Source of the DNA: Candolleomyces eurysporus
Lineage: Eukaryota; Basidiomycota; Agaricomycetes; Agaricales; Psathyrellaceae
NCBI GenBank assembly: GCA_027579435.1
Contig: JANBPK010001236.1
Coordinates: 1 to 52,323 of the forward strand
Length of the DNA: 52,323 nucleotides
Direction of reading: 5' to 3'
Numbering within the stretch: position 1 is the stretch's first letter; each line of letters starts with the position of its first letter. Shown here piece by piece: positions 28,277 to 39,655 of the stretch. Under the pieces are notes generated by a model, which was not told the DNA's origin, made no database searches, and worked only from the letters and a program-made list of their open reading frames with translations. Position numbers and translations under genes: made by a program.

Positions 28277-31200
28277 ATGACTCACCCGAAGAAGGCATTC
28301 GTCGAAGATGCCGAAGACTACGATTCGGACCTGGAGCCCGTGTATCTCGACAAAAGAAACCCTCGCATGCCAAACATCTACATCGCCGAGCACCACCCTC
28401 TTCACCCGAAGGGCAACCGCGGCACATCATATGTCTATTATACCAGGCCAACTCCACCTCGAATGCGGGAACTTCTTCAAGCGGGTGAAGCTATGTCTAG
28501 GGGTGAGGGGGCCGGAGAACAAGGAGAGTTGAACATAGAGGGTGAGGCCTACCTGTCCAGCGAAATTTTTTTTNATTGAATCTCATGCTCTTTTCATGAC
28601 AGGCATGTTGAAATTGGAGCCCAGAGACTACCTTTGGACGCGGAACGAGTTCGGGAGTAGGAATCCCTTGGACGACGTACCGGTCGCATGGGTGCTAGGC
28701 CCGTATGTCTCGCTTATACCGCTGATGGTCGCGCTCCTGACACCCGCACGTTACAGAGAGAAACGGTCCGAACGGACGAAGGTCGCGCTGGACAAAGCCC
28801 GGGATATGTTCATGGGTCCTGAAGACGAAATCACTGAAAAATCGGTCCGATTCGAAAGGCTCAAACCCACTCCCAAACCGGTCAAGACAGGGACGAGATG
28901 CTGGACGTTGGGAGCCTCTCTCGAACCTAACACAAACATTGAAGCCCCTTGCGCTAACGGGAAGTGGAGGGGGGAGACTACTGAGCTACATGAAACGACG
29001 CGAGCGGTTGTAACGGTGAGTTCCCAGTTGTTTACCACACTCCAATCTGACCAAGTGTGGGCAGGCGTCCACGAGCATGGCGATGGAGGACATGGCTCAC
29101 GCACCGGCGGACGTTCAGGAGGTCCTCAAAGGGGAATTTAAGAGGAATGGAACGGCGCCATTGGGAAGCAAAGACAATTACGCGTATCACACAGTCCAAT
29201 GTAATTTAGCCTATGCTGGTATGTAGACGACAGATGAATAGTCAACGAATCTTTTCCTGACACCAGGCTCCAGGAACTTCGATGGAGGGGCAGATGGGTC
29301 AGCGTTATGCCGGACCTCATCGTGATGGAAAGGACTGTCCAGGCCACTACTCTACAATGATAACCCGCTCAAAACTCCCTGCGAACTACGTCCCTCCTCG
29401 TCTCATATTACCGGGGCTAGGTGTTTACTGCAACTTAGTCGACTTCGTCGGCTTCACCTTCCAAGCCATGCACGACCATCTGGGGACACCTCCCTATCCT
29501 TTGCCTGGAACTCCCAGCTCACCGAAAGCCTACCGTTTCGTGCTCATTCACTACACACCCGAACGAATGGCTGCCGCCGAGACCAGACAGCGGATCGGAG
29601 CATTGCCTAACATCCATGCATTCTTGGCTCCTGAGATGAGGTCGTCGAAGTGAGTACTGCGACGGAGACTTTGAAGATAAACGAAAACTGACTCGATCTC
29701 GTTGCAGGGCAGAGAAGGATGTCATCAAAGGGCTGCAAGCCGACTCTTTCGCAAACTTTCTCAGAGATGGGCCATGGATTATGCAAGATGAGGGCTATGC
29801 AAACTACGTCGGTCGAGTTTCCTACCAAATTATACGGTACCTCCTCCTTCAGACTCAGGAATCATTCAAGTTCGAGCTGGACCCGGTTATCCTGGCGCAA
29901 GCAATCAGCTACGCAACGAGCGACGGCAACCGAACGACAGTCGAACCTTGGGCGATGGCGCCGTCGGTGCAGGAAGAGCCCGGTAGCGAGAGAGACGCCA
30001 AGCGGCAAGAGTGCGAGCTAAGGACTAAGGAACACATGTTCAAGCACGGATGCATGATTCCGCATTACTTCACCAAAAATGCATGGATCAGGGAGGAGGT
30101 GTCGAGGAGGTACGGTGATTTAGCAATATCGGCCGTCCCAGCTGGCGGCAGTACAGACCCCGAAGGTAAGATTAATTTTCAACCGATTTCGGGTCTCTGA
30201 CGACGCAAATTAGGAACCATGGACGCACATCAGTCTGACGGCAATGTTGTAGGCGAGGCATCCGGAACGGTCAATATGGATGTCGAGAATGGTAAGTCAG
30301 ACCTTACAGGCTATTCCGAGTTGTTGGCTCACCATTCACTGTATGCAGGCATGGGTCCGGCACCATACAACTTGCGGAAACGGAGGAGGGTCGACTTTGG
30401 CCGGGAGGATGACAACGACGTGGTGGTGGAAGAGGCACATGGTGGTCAGCAACATGATCATCTCAGTCTTGCGAAACGGAGGAGGCACTCAGTTGGACGT
30501 GCCAACACGAGATCGACCGAAGATGGCTGCGACGCCGATCCCGAAGAAAACAGCATCTCACCACCCTGGACCCAGGTTGCAGCGAAGCAAAGGAACAAGG
30601 GAAAGAAGGCCGTCGTTCCGAAGCCAGGTGAGAGACCATCGAAGTTTGGTTCGTTGGTTTGTACTGAGGATTGGTTCTCGGTTCACAGAAGAATCGTTCA
30701 AGCTTACAAGACTGCTGACGGTCGACACATTGGAAGAGGAGATTTTACAACTTCGAATGGAGCTCCAAGCGATGACCGACCTGGAAGAGCTAGACGAAGA
30801 CGACGGAGATGCCTACGAAGATATCAAGCACGGACTAGATGGGGCCAACGAAGCGATTGAATTGGGAGGAATCGAACATTCAGCGCTGGACGGGGTTGGC
30901 ACCATCGTCAAGGGCGCTCGCAGGCTCTCTCGGCACATCGGACGGGAAGAGAACAGGCTTCGGATGACGAGAACGACTCTGATCAAATCGCAGACAGCTG
31001 TGCGAGGATGGCTAGAAGGTCCCGTTGCAGAGGAGGCGGCATCAGTTGCTCGACAAGCGAGACCTAAAGGCGGGCGAAAAAGCTGGCTGTCCACTCTCAC
31101 CAATCAGGTCGTCGAAATGCTAGTGCATAGAGTGGGAAGCAAAGTATTCAGAGGGTCTGACTATGGGCTGTCGTGGGAGTGTAGCGATGTGGTGGTGGAC

Positions 31201-32448
31201 AACCTGTTCAAAGCGAAACGCATGTTGCGGGGGGAGGGTAATACCGTGAAAGTCGCTACGAAGATGACGATGGAGATCGTGGAGAAGTGGGTTGATGCCG
31301 ATGCGCACTGCGACAAGAAGCAGGCGTGGTTTGCTTCGATTGTTGAGGAGGTTATGGGTGAAGAGGCGCTGACAATGAACGTTGTATGGACCTTGTACAG
31401 CAACCTAAAGGCGTCTCATGTTATCCTCGGTGACAAGGGATATCGCAATCCGACGAAGGACGACATGGAACCGTTCCGATCGGCTTTGGAGAATCACAGC
31501 GTAATCGAGCCTGAACACCAAGAAGGTCGACTCTTTGAATTGTACAAGCAGCTGTTGAACCGGGAAATCTCGCCTTCAGAAGTGATCAAGCAGCTCCCGA
31601 GTGTATCCCTCCGCTGGAACGCCTTGAAGCAAATGTTACACACCGCAGGCATGTACGACCGGGAAGAGCATCCGAGGGACCCATCGCCCTACCTCAAGAA
31701 GCTACAAGTCGACCCTATCACGTACCATCCTTTCAGGGAGCGTTCTCCCGGTCGAGTTCGTTGCAGACAGGACCTGTTCGACAACAACAAGGCGGTCTCG
31801 AAATCTACCATCTTCAGCCTGCTGGTATGGAGAGCTTTTCCCCAAGTCTACTCTTGGCACCCGGACCACTGCATGTGGTACGAGGGCCCGGAGGATTTCC
31901 TGGAGGCGTATCGAAGGATAAAAAAGGAGGAGCCGAAACCGGAGCTGATTTCCGATGTCCTCAGTTACTGGACCAACCTGGACGAAACACGATGGTCGAG
32001 ATTTGCGGAGACGAACCCCAGCTTCAAGGAGTGTTATGAGCACTTCAAGCCGACTGGTACGCTAGAGTACCGCCTGTTTCGGAAGCTCAGCAGGACCGGC
32101 GCGTTTGACGTTACGTGTGATTTGGCCTACGCAGGGTTCTGTCAACCCCCAAGTATTTCCGACGTGGCCAAGTATGTGGTATTCCTAAATCAAGGTGCCA
32201 TGTCTGGGCTCAAGGCGCTAGGCTTGGTGGATGCAAAGAAGAAAGATGTCGACGCAAAGAAGGTGCAGGTTGCTCAGGCCTTGATAGACCTTGGCAGCCT
32301 GTTGAACGAGACGCCAGAAATCTTGGCCGAGAATGCTGACGAGGACTTTGATGCTACGTATAGCCCTTATCAAGCTACCGAGGTGGACCCTATGCGTGTA
32401 GAGTACTTGTTGCGTGTTTTCTCTCAAGCCCTCAAGTATCTCGTATAG
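28277..32448 (+). CDS. 2OG-Fe(II) oxygenase-like orphan protein, possibly TET/JBP-related
   Basis: About eight exons, all in phase: ATG at 28277, with introns near 28543-28602, 29013-29064, 29220-29275, 29649-29707, 30166-30213, 30292-30348 and 30634-30688, and stop at 32446-32448; about 1,260 residues. The N-terminus is acidic. Exon 4 carries G-P-H-R-D-G-K-D-C-P-G-H-Y-S, then L-I-L-P-G-L-G-V-Y-C-N-L-V-D-F, then H-D-H-L-G-T-P-P and A-Y-R-F-V-L-I: an H-x-D, distal H and arginine in the order of double-stranded beta-helix dioxygenases. Fungal TET/JBP-type enzymes that oxidise 5-methylcytosine have this layout, but I cannot confirm the subfamily. A basic L-R-K-R-R-R-V-D (near 30367) suggests nuclear import. 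The C-terminal 580 residues, in one exon, are unfamiliar. The N at 28574 falls in intron 1. Confidence 0.6.
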
Positions 32449-32787
32449 CGATTTTGTTTTCTTCTACTTTAAAAGAGTCTGCTTACTTATCTTGATACTG
32501 TCTAATTCACGTTGGTAGTTGTTCTGAATTAATCAATTAGCATTATCAGCACGACGGTCACACGATGAATGAAAGTATGAAAAGCACGGAAAGCTACGGC
32601 AGACAGAATGGGCACTACAGATGAGGGAGACTTGTTTAAAAAGACGCAGGTACAGGTATAGAGCTAATCTGTTGAAGATTGGGCTAACGGCAGTCACTGG
32701 ATGCAGGGATTCCAAGCAGAAAGATGAAGATAAAAGCTAAAGAAATAGAGGAACGGAAGATTGCGACCACCTGGTACCGCAAAAGGC
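32449..32787. other. Convergent 3' gap
   Basis: Between two convergent gene ends. AT-rich, with no coding frame of note; presumably both 3' untranslated regions. Confidence 0.4.
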
Positions 32788-34870
32788 TCAATCAGCGATG
32801 ACAACAACCCACATAATATTGAAGGTGAGCTTCCAGATGCTGAGGAACTTGGAGGTTGCCGCTGTATACCCAACAACTACTCCAGTGCCTTCCGGGAGCT
32901 CGCCGTCACTGGATGCGTAGTCAGGCAAATGTGCCAGGGACCCTGCAACATCATTTGGGTCAAAAGCTTCGTTGCGACCATCGTAGACGGGAACTGGGAG
33001 TATGCGCGGTCATCTTCAAATCAACACACAGCCAAGCACAAGATCGGCTTACCCTTTTCATTCCAGTCAATGTAAGTCTTGTTGGCACTGAATGCAGGCT
33101 TGTTGGGAGACCCGTTGCCATCTCGGGATTTATATACCTTGACTTCCATCTTCCCTATCTTGACGATATCATCAGCCTTGGGCGTACCTGTGGCACGGAG
33201 AGATGGAATCAACAGGACGACCTTGTCGAGAGAGTGTGAGAGCGAGCGAGAGGACAGCTTACTTGGGACACTGGCAGTGGGGTTATTGGGACGATTACGG
33301 GTCTGGAGAGTGATGTGCCTGCGTTGGATCGGTACCGCAATATCCTCGCCTTGCCACAGAGTAGCAAACGTGCACGAAGCACGCTCATGTTCGCAGCGAT
33401 GGCCGAGAATTAAGACACCTTTTGCACATGGTGCTTTTCCTTCGTAGCCAACATTCTTGCCTGCAACGAGGAAAGATTCCATGACCCCTCCAACCAGTAA
33501 GAAGGTGGTCGGACGACCGGTGGCCTTGTCACATGCGATATAGGCGCAACCAGGGCCGGCGTTAGACCACGCTTCCTTGAATACAAGGTCAGTGACATCG
33601 ACCGTGGATGCATTGGCGATGTTGGCTTGACGTTTGAACCGATGCAGAGAAGCAACATAACTTTGTAAAGAAATGAGAAAGGTATCAAAACTAGGAAGAA
33701 CACAGCAGAGTGGAGCTTACGCCTTGTCGATTCCAAAGCATTCCCAAGTTTGAATAGACAGGCCAGGTACCAGCGAGGTAATACTGCCATTTGTGAACTC
33801 ATTGTGTCTTTCGTTCATGGCTGGGAGCTGCAATTTGCTGCGGAGAGGGACAGTTGAATTTCGCAAGTAAAACACAGAGTCGAGGAGCACAAACTTAGCG
33901 TTAGGCAGATTCTTGTAATGCCCGTGTTTGGCCATATAGGGATCCAAAATGTCCTTGTTCATGAGCAAGGGATCATCTGCTGACCGAGCCCTAAACAAAG
34001 ACAGATGAGTTGAGCAGGGCTCTAGGAAAATAAGAAGGGGATTCTGGATGTACATACTTGACAAAAAGGTGCGTCTTGCCATTCCGATCGACGTAAGAGT
34101 CAGCCCATTCTGCTTTATTTTCGAGAGTAAAAGAGGAGGAAGGAAGAGTGATGATTGGTGCAGCTGGAGGTCCAGAAACAGAAGATTGGCCTGGCTCTTC
34201 GCTACTGTTAATGCCGAGCTTGCCTCCCAATTGAGTCTTGAGGTTCATAGCTTTTTTCTTTCCCATAATCTTGCTTGCCTTGGGAGTTTCCATTCCATCG
34301 TCCTCAATGTCAGCATCAGCACACTCAGTTGCTTCGGACACGCTGCGGGCGGTGGTGCTGGAAGAGTCGTCATCTTCTTCGTCCTGCAAGCGAAATGCAT
34401 CAAGATAAGTTTGAGAATGGGGCAGACAGAAGTAGCACCACACCGATTCAGCAACGACTTCAGCAGGAGGCTTAGCTGATGGTGCCATGTTTCTGTTCTT
34501 CTTTGCAGGACTGTGAACACATTGGTTCAGGAATAGATACAATGAAGCAAAGAGAGACGGGACGTACGGAGGTGTTGGGTTAGCATCCTCTCGAACTCGC
34601 CTCTTTCCAGAGGATGGCGTGGGTGTATCAGGGATCTGAGCCTGAGTACTGGGCCTGTGGAGTGTCGGGTGAACAACCAGGAACAGAATATATGAAGCTC
34701 GCAGTACTCACGGCGGATTTTCGACAAGCTCATAGCCGTCTGGAAGGTATTCAGGGCTCGACGCTTTTGGCTTGGAGCTGGCACTGGAAATCAAGCTGAT
34801 TGACAAGCAGTAGTCTCTGGCAGAACAGAAACGCGTACGAGAGCTGGGAGGAACGCTTTGTACGAGCCAT
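32788..34870 (-). CDS. Orphan multi-exon protein with histone-H3-like N-terminus (M-A-R-T-K)
   Basis: Reading by frame and splice consensus, the first exon (34839-34870) encodes M-A-R-T-K-R-S-S-Q-L and is joined through two more small exons (from 34783; about 34570-34680) to an acidic stretch D-E-E-D-D-D-S-S-S (about 34340-34383), then to a body ending L-T-F-N-I-M-W-V-V-V-I-A-D with stop at 32788-32790. At least eight exons. The body contains H-R-C-E-H-E-R-A-S-C-T and V-P-V-Y-D-G-R-N-E-A-F-D-P. I recognise the style of an Agaricomycete-wide uncharacterised family but no function. The low-complexity N-terminus is probably disordered. It is transcribed divergently from the gene at 35385, sharing about 515 bp of upstream DNA. 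Exact internal exon borders near 33060-33300 are approximate. Confidence 0.65.
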
Positions 34871-35384
34871 TAATGAGGGTAAGAGCAGAGGGTCGGTTGC
34901 TGATCAATTAGAGGAGGCTGAGGATAGCGGCGACCACAGATGCTGGTGCTGCGCTGTCTTCTAGCAACTGAAAGACACAGAGTTATATATTGCTCCTGCT
35001 CGTTTAAACAATTAATTAATTCTTCCAACACAAATTCAGTGGGAACGTGCATTCTGCTGGTTGGTCGGCAGTCGGTGAATTCAGTCTCTCTCTGCAAGCA
35101 TCGTGCGCTTACTTAGCCGACGGCAAAGAGTGACCCTGCATATTGGCATCTAAATCAGGTCATTGAAAGACACCGACACCTTCATTCAACACCGACACCC
35201 GACGAGCGAATGAGTGAACCACGGACCATCTAGTGAAACAAACTGCACAAAGTCGGATTAACAGAGCATTTTGTCTGGTTCAATAGGTAATGGTTGAGAA
35301 TTGAGAATACCAAGGGACAAGTAATATAAGAGAGACAACTACTGGCACAGCAATGGGACGTACAAAGCCGCAAGCGTCCAAACG
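34871..35384. promoter_or_regulatory. Shared upstream region of a divergent gene pair
   Basis: About 515 bp separate the proposed starts of the leftward (34870) and rightward (35385) genes, room for a bidirectional promoter. No TATA box stands out. An alternative upstream ATG at 35353 opens M-G-R-T-K in another frame. Confidence 0.4.
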
Positions 35385-36637
35385 ATGGATGAGTTCTACA
35401 ACAAGTGTCGTGCTGGTAAGGCTCGGTAAAAGATCCATTTCACTGGGACAACAATGACAACAAAGGATTTTATTTTTTTCAGCAGAGGTCCTTGCACGAA
35501 TTATTGAAGACAGAAATCCAGGCGTTGCAACAGCCGCTAAAGATCTGTACCTAGCCACATCCGAGGTGAGAGTCGATGTCTTCAAGCACCATTCTGCTGC
35601 CGCTGATGAGACAACCGACTAGGTTGAACGATACACAGTCCACTCGTTCAGCCAGCCGAGAGCATGGCGCTTGTGTCTTGACGGAGGACCAGAGGAGGGC
35701 CTGGAGGAGGCCTGCTTTCGAGTACAGGGCATACTCTGTGGTAAGGATCTGCCACCAGTGACGTTAAGCGGGTAAGTGAGAATTGGCAACTATCAGTATC
35801 AAGAAACGTGTTTATGTTGCACAGAAACAGGCCAAGCCGGCTCAGGGCACGCAAGTACATCCGACAGAGCGCAAAGATTACCGGCTTTGGAAATGAAGAT
35901 ATGCTGCAATGCATCAAGAAAATCGAAGCCATCTACCTGAAGATGTCAAACCAGTTTAAAGAAGGCTCGTTTGAGCCCTGGCAGCCATCAGTTTTCGAAG
36001 GAAATGCGGCCATGGAAGCCAACACAAGGTACTTCACACAGGCCACACACAGCACCGCCGGAGATGTGGTTGATTTTGCTCCACATGTGGACCCTGATGG
36101 GCGACTGAGGGATCTAATGGAGACCGAATATGTCCACACCACCGACAACAGGGTTGAATATATGGAGCTGGTCACCAATCAAGACGGTACAAGAACGTAA
36201 GTACTACTGAAGGTGTCCTATTAGCTTTCTCAAAAAAGACGATGATGCAGGTACAAGGCCATAGATCCGGTGGTTTTCAAGCACGGAGACATCGTGGAAG
36301 CAACCATCTCATTTGTAGCCATTCCGACAAAGAACAACGCTGCAAAGATGCATGTGCTTCTTCGCGCCCTCGTGCTGCTCGATCAGACAGAACGGAATGT
36401 GAGTTCTTTTTGATTCTGTTTACTTTCGCCTGTCACCTCATAAGTGCCTGACCTCAATAGACTGCAGCCATTCTCAGAATGCGTCAAAGATACAAGACGA
36501 TTGATTTTGGCTCCGCACCGAGCAGCACAGTTCAGCCTGTTCTCAAGCGCAAAGTAGCGTATTATAACAACGACACAGACACCGAAGAGACCAGCAGAAG
36601 GTTGACCAAGATGAGGGTTGACTCGGATTCGGAGTAG
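35385..36637 (+). CDS. Orphan multi-exon protein, Agaricomycete family
   Basis: Six exons can be followed in phase: a short first exon from ATG 35385 (M-D-E-F-Y-N-K-C), a second from about 35486, a third from about 35621 ending at GTAAGT (35772), a long fourth (about 35822-36196), a fifth from about 36251 to 36399, and a last exon from about 36461 to TAG at 36635-36637. The fourth and fifth contain L-M-E-T-E-Y-V-H-T-T-D-N, F-K-H-G-D-I-V-E and K-M-H-V-L-L-R-A-L-V-L-L-D, a pattern I associate with a widespread mushroom family of unknown role. The C-terminus is basic then acidic (V-L-K-R-K-V, D-S-D-S-E), suggesting a nuclear protein. The start is tentative, since an ATG at 35353 opens a different frame. 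Confidence 0.65.
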
Positions 36638-36754
36638 TTTGAATACTGAATGGTACCAATAGAATCGTAATTACATAGATAGAAAGGGCACGCTTTTACC
36701 GGGGTTAATAGAGTAGTCATTGCTAATGTTACGAGTTTCCTTGAATCCGCAGAT

Positions 36755-37036
36755 ATGGAAGTTAAACGGGCGTGTAGCCGGCTTGTGGAGTACCGCAGCA
36801 GCTTGCGGTTGGTAGAACAGTTGCATTGGCGAGGCATGAGAGCAGACCCTTCCAGTATGGTCAAGGCTTGGCATAACAGAGTCAGAAAACTGAGGGTCGT
36901 GCTGAAGATAGAAAGCGAGCTATTGCGTAACATCACTGAATTTTTGACACCGAAGGATGCAGGAACAACGGCGCCACAGGGAAATGAGTATCCACAAATA
37001 CTCACAAGGCTAGCCCAGCATAAGTACCGGGGCTGA
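36755..37036 (+). CDS. Small basic ORF, unknown
   Basis: A 93-codon frame, charged and helix-like (R-K-L-R-V-V-L-K-I-E-S-E-L-L), lies about 120 bp below the preceding gene. It has no recognised motif. It could be a small gene, an exon of something decayed, or chance; the opposite strand also has an open frame of 147 codons. Confidence 0.25.
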   Translation: MEVKRACSRLVEYRSSLRLVEQLHWRGMRADPSSMVKAWHNRVRKLRVVLKIESELLRNITEFLTPKDAGTTAPQGNEYPQILTRLAQHKYRG

Positions 37037-37139
37037 CCCTAGCAATAAAGACTACGAACAGCAGGATGGGATATCGTAATTCAGGACAATGGGGAGGGGG
37101 TAAGCTGTTCTTGCAGCATCAAAAGTGGAGGCCAAGGAA

Positions 37140-37436
37140 GAGAAGAAGAAAGGGTCGCATTGAGATGAACCCCCAGATCTAGAATATGAAGAATCTCAGA
37201 TTGAGAAGTTATATTGAGATGTAAAACTAGGACGTAATAAGGATTAAAACTAGGACGTAATAAGGATTATAGAAAGAAAGGGTCAAATTGAAATGAAGTT
37301 GAATCCCCAGATCTAGGATATCAAGAATCTGAGATTGAGAAGCTGTAAAACTAGGACGTAATAAGGATTAAAAACTAGGACCCCATAAGGATTAAAACTA
37401 GGACGTAATAAGGGTTAGAACTAGGACGTAATATTG
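37140..37436. repeat. 23 bp minisatellite with higher-order duplication
   Basis: A 22-24 bp unit, AAAACTAGGACGTAATAAGG plus a short tail, occurs twice at about 37222-37268 and about four times at 37346-37436, with one variant carrying CCCC in place of GTAA. Each cluster is preceded by a related 75-80 bp segment containing CCCCAGATCTAG and GAGATTGAGAAG (about 37169-37215 and 37303-37345). A larger unit was therefore duplicated after the minisatellite formed. Confidence 0.85.
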
Positions 37437-37771
37437 AACAGAAGCACCAAAAGATAACAAGGGTTAAGGGTCAAATGTGGAACGTCTAAGAACTAATTTG
37501 AGATTGACAACAACTTCAAATTTACGACAAGGGAAAGAAAGTAGAGTGGAGAGAAGCACCCAATGAATAACGTTCCATGTTATACGTGAAATTTGAGTGA
37601 GACCAACCATGTCCAGGCAGAAGAAGGTGCAAACAACCAATCTACCGGTTAAGGGATATAACAAGACAAGAAAAAAGGGACAGGGGAACAGCAGACACAT
37701 ACGACAAAAAGAAGCTACAAGTTTCAAGATTATGGCTAAAGCGATCCTTGGTCCACTGACAGGGGAAGATG

Positions 37772-39013
37772 TCAGTCTGCGATGAGCGTTGAGTTTGGGA
37801 GAACCATGAACTCACCAATAAACAGGTCTGATGCTATGTAGACGCCAGTATGGTTTACTGTCTGATCCGGATATGGCATATTTCCGATGCAGGAAGCACA
37901 GCATCGCAGCCTCCAAATGCAGAGGGTTGGCTTTTGGCGGGCGAGTTGGCGGCTCAAAATACGGTTTCGATCTCGTAAACGGTAGGGGCGTAAGTCAGGA
38001 TGTTCCATGGAGCATCCGAGAGAGAGGTCGCGGTGGTCGAGTTGATGACGAAGGCATAGGGGACAATATCCGTTGTGTTCGCACAGGTGAAAACGATACT
38101 CCGGCCAGTCGGTAAGGCGGACCTTCAGGTCGAAGGCGGGTAAGAGAGAGCGTACAATAGGTGGGACTGCAACAGATGCCGGAGGACGAGGAAAGGGAAG
38201 GTTGATCAGACCACGACGGTGACCAGTGAGGTACGGGTAGAGGACGTGGAAGTTGATGCCGTCGGTGTAGATCATTAACAGTGTCGTGGGATATTCGGTG
38301 ATTGAGAGGAACCCGGTAAGCTCGGACTTGGAAACGAAGATGACGACTTCTTTGAGAATGCCGTGTACCTGCTTTGTGAGCCGCAGAATGCGCCTCACGG
38401 TCCGGCCAAAGTACGGGTACTCCAGATACTGGGTAATAAAATAGTCAACGTTCCACTGGCCCTCGTGAAGCTCGTCGGAGCCATATCCAGCGGAGTGAAG
38501 GTGGTCTACCAGCGCCGCAAGGACTTGCGGTCTGTTATGGACATGAACCTCCAGTCGACTGGGGCAAGGTGAAGCGACATCAGGGAAAAGGACAGGGAGG
38601 AGCGCTGGACCAGCCCAATAAACTCCGTGGCGGCGCAGAAACCAAAGGAACTCTGAGGTGCCGTTGATTCCAAAGCCTCTGAGCACACTGGACAGCCGAC
38701 CATTTAGAACATAAATTGCGAGTGCTTTGAACTTTGTGCAGAGGCGTGACAGTTGGTACATGTCGAGAGGATTGGCGACACTGCCAACAATACTTTCGAT
38801 GATCTCCAGAGGAACATCTGTATGCGACATAAAATTTGGATTTGCTAACCGGCTCATAAGTTCCCCATACATGTATGAAAGCCTCTGAAAGCACGTACGA
38901 TGGGCCTCCTCACATTGAGCGCATGCTTGAACAGCCAGGAGAGGACCTCCTCCTGGAACCAGGCTGACTGGCGCGGTTGGGAAAGATCCAAGAATGCCGT
39001 TGCTGGCTGACAT
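37772..39013 (-). CDS. F-box-like protein with degenerate nucleotidyltransferase-like domain
   Basis: One long exon. I take M-S-A-S-N-G at 39013 as start; the frame is open to 39229 but the upstream part is pyrimidine-rich like a promoter. An F-box-like stretch D-V-P-L-E-I-I-E-S-I-V is followed by S-R-L-C-T-K-F-K-A-L-A. The next part, A-G-P-A-L-L-P-V-L-F-P then S-R-L-E-V-H-V, aligns in layout with G-S-F-I-H-P-V-I-G then N-D-L-D-I-F in the neighbour at 39656, the nucleotidyltransferase signature, but the acidic metal ligands are lost here. A cysteine/histidine cluster H-L-C-E-H-N-G-Y-C-P-L-C lies near the C-terminus. A GTGAGT just before the stop suggests the last codons may be spliced away. 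Probably non-catalytic; role unknown. Confidence 0.55.
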   Translation of the reverse strand: MSASNGILGSFPTAPVSLVPGGGPLLAVQACAQCEEAHRTCFQRLSYMYGELMSRLANPNFMSHTDVPLEIIESIVGSVANPLDMYQLSRLCTKFKALAIYVLNGRLSSVLRGFGINGTSEFLWFLRRHGVYWAGPALLPVLFPDVASPCPSRLEVHVHNRPQVLAALVDHLHSAGYGSDELHEGQWNVDYFITQYLEYPYFGRTVRRILRLTKQVHGILKEVVIFVSKSELTGFLSITEYPTTLLMIYTDGINFHVLYPYLTGHRRGLINLPFPRPPASVAVPPIVRSLLPAFDLKVRLTDWPEYRFHLCEHNGYCPLCLRHQLDHRDLSLGCSMEHPDLRPYRLRDRNRILSRQLARQKPTLCIWRLRCCASCIGNMPYPDQTVNHTGVYIASDLFIGEFMVLPNSTLIAD

Positions 39014-39655
39014 ATGCGGGGTAGACAATCGAGCAAGGTTTGGAAGGAGGTCGGTAGAAGAGCGCAGCAAGAAGTAGAGGCAGGTTGAGCAAGGATAAGT
39101 TGAGCTGGAAAGGGGGGGAAATGGTGCCAATAGAACGCCAGGATCAATAGAACATCCCGAGATATCAGTAAGTTGCAAATGGAAATAAATAGCACACAAA
39201 AAGGAAAGAGATGGATCCGCTGCAAACATGCCTTATGGGGAACTACAAGTCAAATTGCATTGACGTACATACCCAGATCTGAGATATACAGCAGTGGGCG
39301 CTTGAGATCGGATACATTGTGAACATTGTGAAGGGTCACCTAAGCGAGCTGAACGAGCTGAACCAGGCTCACACTCAAGGCAACGTGCACAGAGCACGCG
39401 AGTATCAAACACATAATCCGATACGCGACAAAATGCGCTCTGAAGGTGGATGGCATGACAAGAGGCCACGCAACCTGTAAGAAGCAAAATAAAAAAAATA
39501 AATAAACATAAACTGGCACGGTCAGAAGCGGTGGAATAGAGAGGCATATATAAAGGAAGGGAGAGCAGCTAACAAGTACCAGCACCACTAACTGCATCAA
39601 TCTCAACCTGATTCTTGCTGCCCATTGTCGCTACCACGTTTGTCGTCCAGCAAAC
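39014..39655. other. Divergent upstream region
   Basis: Lies between the leftward F-box-like gene and the rightward nucleotidyltransferase-like gene. It contains open minus-strand frames with hydrophobic runs but no supported gene; CT-rich on the minus strand, fitting a fungal promoter. Confidence 0.35.

Noticed and set aside
37222..37436. Regularly spaced repeats as a CRISPR array
   Set aside because: Units abut without spacers and the genome is eukaryotic; it is a minisatellite.
39233..39547. Minus-strand frame with a signal-peptide-like hydrophobic start
   Set aside because: It lies in the divergent upstream region of two genes and has no downstream domain; its hydrophobicity is explained by pyrimidine-rich promoter DNA.
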